Shown here one piece after another: positions 62,130-64,000 of a stretch of DNA of 64,000 nt (its first letter is position 1; every line of letters begins with the position of its first letter). Position numbers and translations under genes: made by a program. Below the pieces are notes generated by a model, which made no database searches, was not told the DNA's origin, and saw only the letters and a list, made by a program, of their open reading frames with translations. The stretch comes from a bacterium (GTDB lineage: Bacteria; Zhuqueibacterota; Zhuqueibacteria; Residuimicrobiales; Oceaniaggregativiventaceae): assembly GCA_029565675.1 (NCBI GenBank), contig JAKQNP010000040.1:33500-97499 (forward strand), given 5' to 3'.

Positions 62130-64000
62130 TTACAACTGCCGGCGATAGACAAAGACCGTTACCGGTTCGTTCCCTTCGCGGCTCTGGCGATATTCTTCAA
62201 TTGTCAAGGTCATGCTATCCACTGAAAGGCGCCACTTTTCGACGCTGGTCAGCATTGTCGTGCCCTGGGCAGTCTGCAGCTCGCACTCGCTGATCAATTT
62301 GAGTGTTTTGCCGTCTTTATCCCATTCCGCTTTCGTCCATACCGAGTCGCTCCAGGCTGCCAGATGCTTCATGCGCCGTGTGTGGTAATCCGGTGCTTTG
62401 ACCGCGCTGCCGTCGATTTGCAGCAGGCGTTCCGTTCTCCATTCGCGGTGATGAATGAAGCGGCTGTAAAAAACCAGCGAAGAAATGGCCAGCTGATCAT
62501 TTTTTTGCTGGATCGTCATGTCGTAGCGGCTGGCAAAGACGTTGCGGCTTGTTTTTGTGTCCAGTTGCCATCGACCGCTGAAATCCGGGTGCCAATCGAG
62601 AAACCTTTGTGCCAGTTTTGCCGATTTGCCGGCCATGATGACGAATTCCACTGGATTGACCACCTCGTATTCCGACCCCAAACGATCCATGACCTCCTTC
62701 ATGCGGCCCACGTCGTTGTATTCCCGCACATGGACGGGGATAAAATAGGGCCGTTCAGGATTGAGCCGGGCCAGCTCGCGAAAATCTTTGACCATCTCGT
62801 CGGCATCCAGATTTTCATCGGCATAGTATTGATAGGAGATAAAGGGTATGCTCTGGCGGTTGTCATAGGTGTTGCCCGGGCCATAACCATTAAAAAAACC
62901 TTTGACTGTGGGCATATGGGTGTAGTAGGCATCGACAATCGATTTCGGCAGGTCGACGTTGCCGACATAGCGGTTGCCCTCGGTATAGTCCATGATGCCG
63001 AAAACAGTCAGATCAAGGCGTTTCATCAGATCATCGGCGATTTTGAGCGCGCCGGGCAATTTGTCGGGCAGATAGGATTTCGGATACATATATCCGGGTC
63101 CGGACAGACTGCCGATAAAGCAGTCTTTGTCGGTGGCTGTTTCATAATAGTATTGCAGCAGGCCGGGCGCCAGATCGATCCATTCCATGTTGGTTTCCCA
63201 TCCGTAGGGGATCGAACCGCGGCCGGGCCGCAGCCAGGCTCCGAGACCGAGACCATCGGATTGGATCAGGGTGATGTAAACTTTATCTTCGGCCTGGCGA
63301 TTCTCGTTGAATTGTGCTTTCTGGCGAAATTCAAATCCAGGGGTGACGGGGATATGGGCGTGAAAACTCATGTTTGGCAGAGTGGCCACACCTTCGCCGA
63401 CGACCATGGCATGGCGGGACAACAGCGGCAGGTGTTCGCCTTCCTGATCCTTGCAATAGGAATGCCAGCCGAAGAGATAGGCATAATCGTTCATGTCAGC
63501 GTGCAGTTTGTCGGCCAACACATATTCATCCGCATCTGTGGGGCTGGTGGAGAGATCGGTGCAAAACGCACGATGTTGCACGGCGAAATCGGCAATCCCG
63601 GGCACCATGCCGGGCAGGCCGGTGGCCGGGATTTTGCACCATTCGCCCAAATAGACGAGAAAATCGCGGCTGCATCGCGACCAGTAGGCATCGATCGCAT
63701 GGGCAAAGATTTCGGCATCGGTTTGCCCGCGGAATCGTTGGCGAAAGTCGGCGATTTGCTGCAAACCCAATTGCTTGGCCAGAGGGATTTCCTTGTCGCT
63801 GACCACCAACGCATCTTCCAGCCCGGCGACGGTGAACGCCACCATCAGCGAAGGCACCACTTCGCGATCCCAGACCACATAGCCTTTGAGAAACCGCTTG
63901 TAGCGGCGCACCAATTTATCAACGGATTCAATGGTCTGGGTTTGCAAATGATGGCGATCCTGATAGTAGCGCAAGACCGCATGGGTGTTCGGGTGTTCAT
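62130..64000 (-). CDS. GxGYxYP-family putative glycoside hydrolase (N terminus outside window)
   Basis: The frame is open to the window edge, so the start is beyond 64000; about 623 residues are visible. The family signature SGPGYMYPKSYLP lies near the middle (GxGYxYP motif), with upstream LIQSDGLGLGAW and downstream DYTEGNRYVGN typical of this carbohydrate-associated family. The C-terminal 130 residues are beta-rich. Biochemical activity of the family is not established. The IPK gene starts 105 bases downstream on the same strand. Confidence 0.78.
   Translation of the reverse strand, partial: EHPNTHAVLRYYQDRHHLQTQTIESVDKLVRRYKRFLKGYVVWDREVVPSLMVAFTVAGLEDALVVSDKEIPLAKQLGLQQIADFRQRFRGQTDAEIFAHAIDAYWSRCSRDFLVYLGEWCKIPATGLPGMVPGIADFAVQHRAFCTDLSTSPTDADEYVLADKLHADMNDYAYLFGWHSYCKDQEGEHLPLLSRHAMVVGEGVATLPNMSFHAHIPVTPGFEFRQKAQFNENRQAEDKVYITLIQSDGLGLGAWLRPGRGSIPYGWETNMEWIDLAPGLLQYYYETATDKDCFIGSLSGPGYMYPKSYLPDKLPGALKIADDLMKRLDLTVFGIMDYTEGNRYVGNVDLPKSIVDAYYTHMPTVKGFFNGYGPGNTYDNRQSIPFISYQYYADENLDADEMVKDFRELARLNPERPYFIPVHVREYNDVGRMKEVMDRLGSEYEVVNPVEFVIMAGKSAKLAQRFLDWHPDFSGRWQLDTKTSRNVFASRYDMTIQQKNDQLAISSLVFYSRFIHHREWRTERLLQIDGSAVKAPDYHTRRMKHLAAWSDSVWTKAEWDKDGKTLKLISECELQTAQGTTMLTSVEKWRLSVDSMTLTIEEYRQSREGNEPVTVFVYRRQL

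Noticed and set aside
1..64000. CRISPR arrays, rRNA, insertion sequences, phage genes
   Set aside because: No regularly spaced repeats, transposase, integrase or rRNA signatures were recognised in the window.

Overview
The window is about 52% GC by eye, gene-dense and free of rRNA, tRNA, CRISPR arrays and insertion sequences. The mix suggests a Gram-negative, anaerobic or facultative bacterium of the FCB side of the tree (KSB1/Calditrichota-like lineages are my best guess, low confidence). Grounds: a secreted LamG protein with a YPNPFN-type C-terminal sorting domain, many NtrC/sigma-54 systems, an outer-membrane porin with a terminal Phe, right-handed beta-helix proteins and expanded URO-D-fold families.

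Layout. (1) 1-7760, plus strand: the end of a histidine kinase and its NtrC partner, then a likely sigma-54-driven operon of two paralogous ATP-grasp ligases, a GNAT acetyltransferase, a KamA-family radical-SAM aminomutase and a GNAT-deacetylase fusion. This looks like synthesis of an acetyl-modified beta-amino-acid amide or peptide whose product is unknown. (2) 7736-22677, minus strand: nine genes that read as one operon: five divergent URO-D-fold proteins, a GH2 and a GH57-like enzyme, an SSS symporter and a secreted beta-helix protein. It is probably a glycan or glycoside utilisation locus. (3) 23223-33418: the LamG protein, a long non-coding stretch with a candidate small RNA, a cold-shock protein, a glycogen-debranching enzyme, a DHH phosphoesterase and a second beta-helix protein (a lipoprotein).

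(4) 33842-58705, minus strand: a complete ethanolamine-utilisation bacterial microcompartment (BMC) locus with its regulators. In transcription order it runs receiver, lipoprotein, eutG, eutH, porin, secreted HAD phosphatase, eutA, B, C, L, K, a ParA-type ATPase, eutS, P, Q, T, D, M, M, N, E, J, pduS-like, pduT-like. This is the enterobacterial order SPQTDMNEJ-GHABCLK circularly permuted, with parA at the new K/S junction and the pduS/pduT pair at the end. EutR and EutVW are absent. Upstream stand a PAS histidine kinase, a Cache-HAMP sensor without output domain and an NtrC activator, and a good sigma-54 promoter precedes the receiver gene. Proposed flow: porin, then secreted phosphatase (phosphoethanolamine to ethanolamine), EutH import, EutBC in the shell (reactivated by EutA, AdoCbl from EutT), acetaldehyde to acetyl-CoA (EutE) or ethanol (EutG), EutD to acetyl phosphate, EutP/Q to ATP. 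The PduS/PduT pair supplies electrons across the shell, and ParA with the DNA-binding EutK may position the organelle.

(5) 58974-64000, minus strand: a pirin, a guanine-deaminase-like enzyme, a prenol-kinase-like membrane protein beside an isopentenyl-phosphate-kinase-like protein, and the end of a GxGYxYP-family putative glycoside hydrolase cut by the window edge.

The candidates for something undescribed are the ParA-EutK pair in a permuted, sigma-54-controlled eut locus, the KamA/ATP-grasp/GNAT-deacetylase operon, and the five-URO-D glycan operon.
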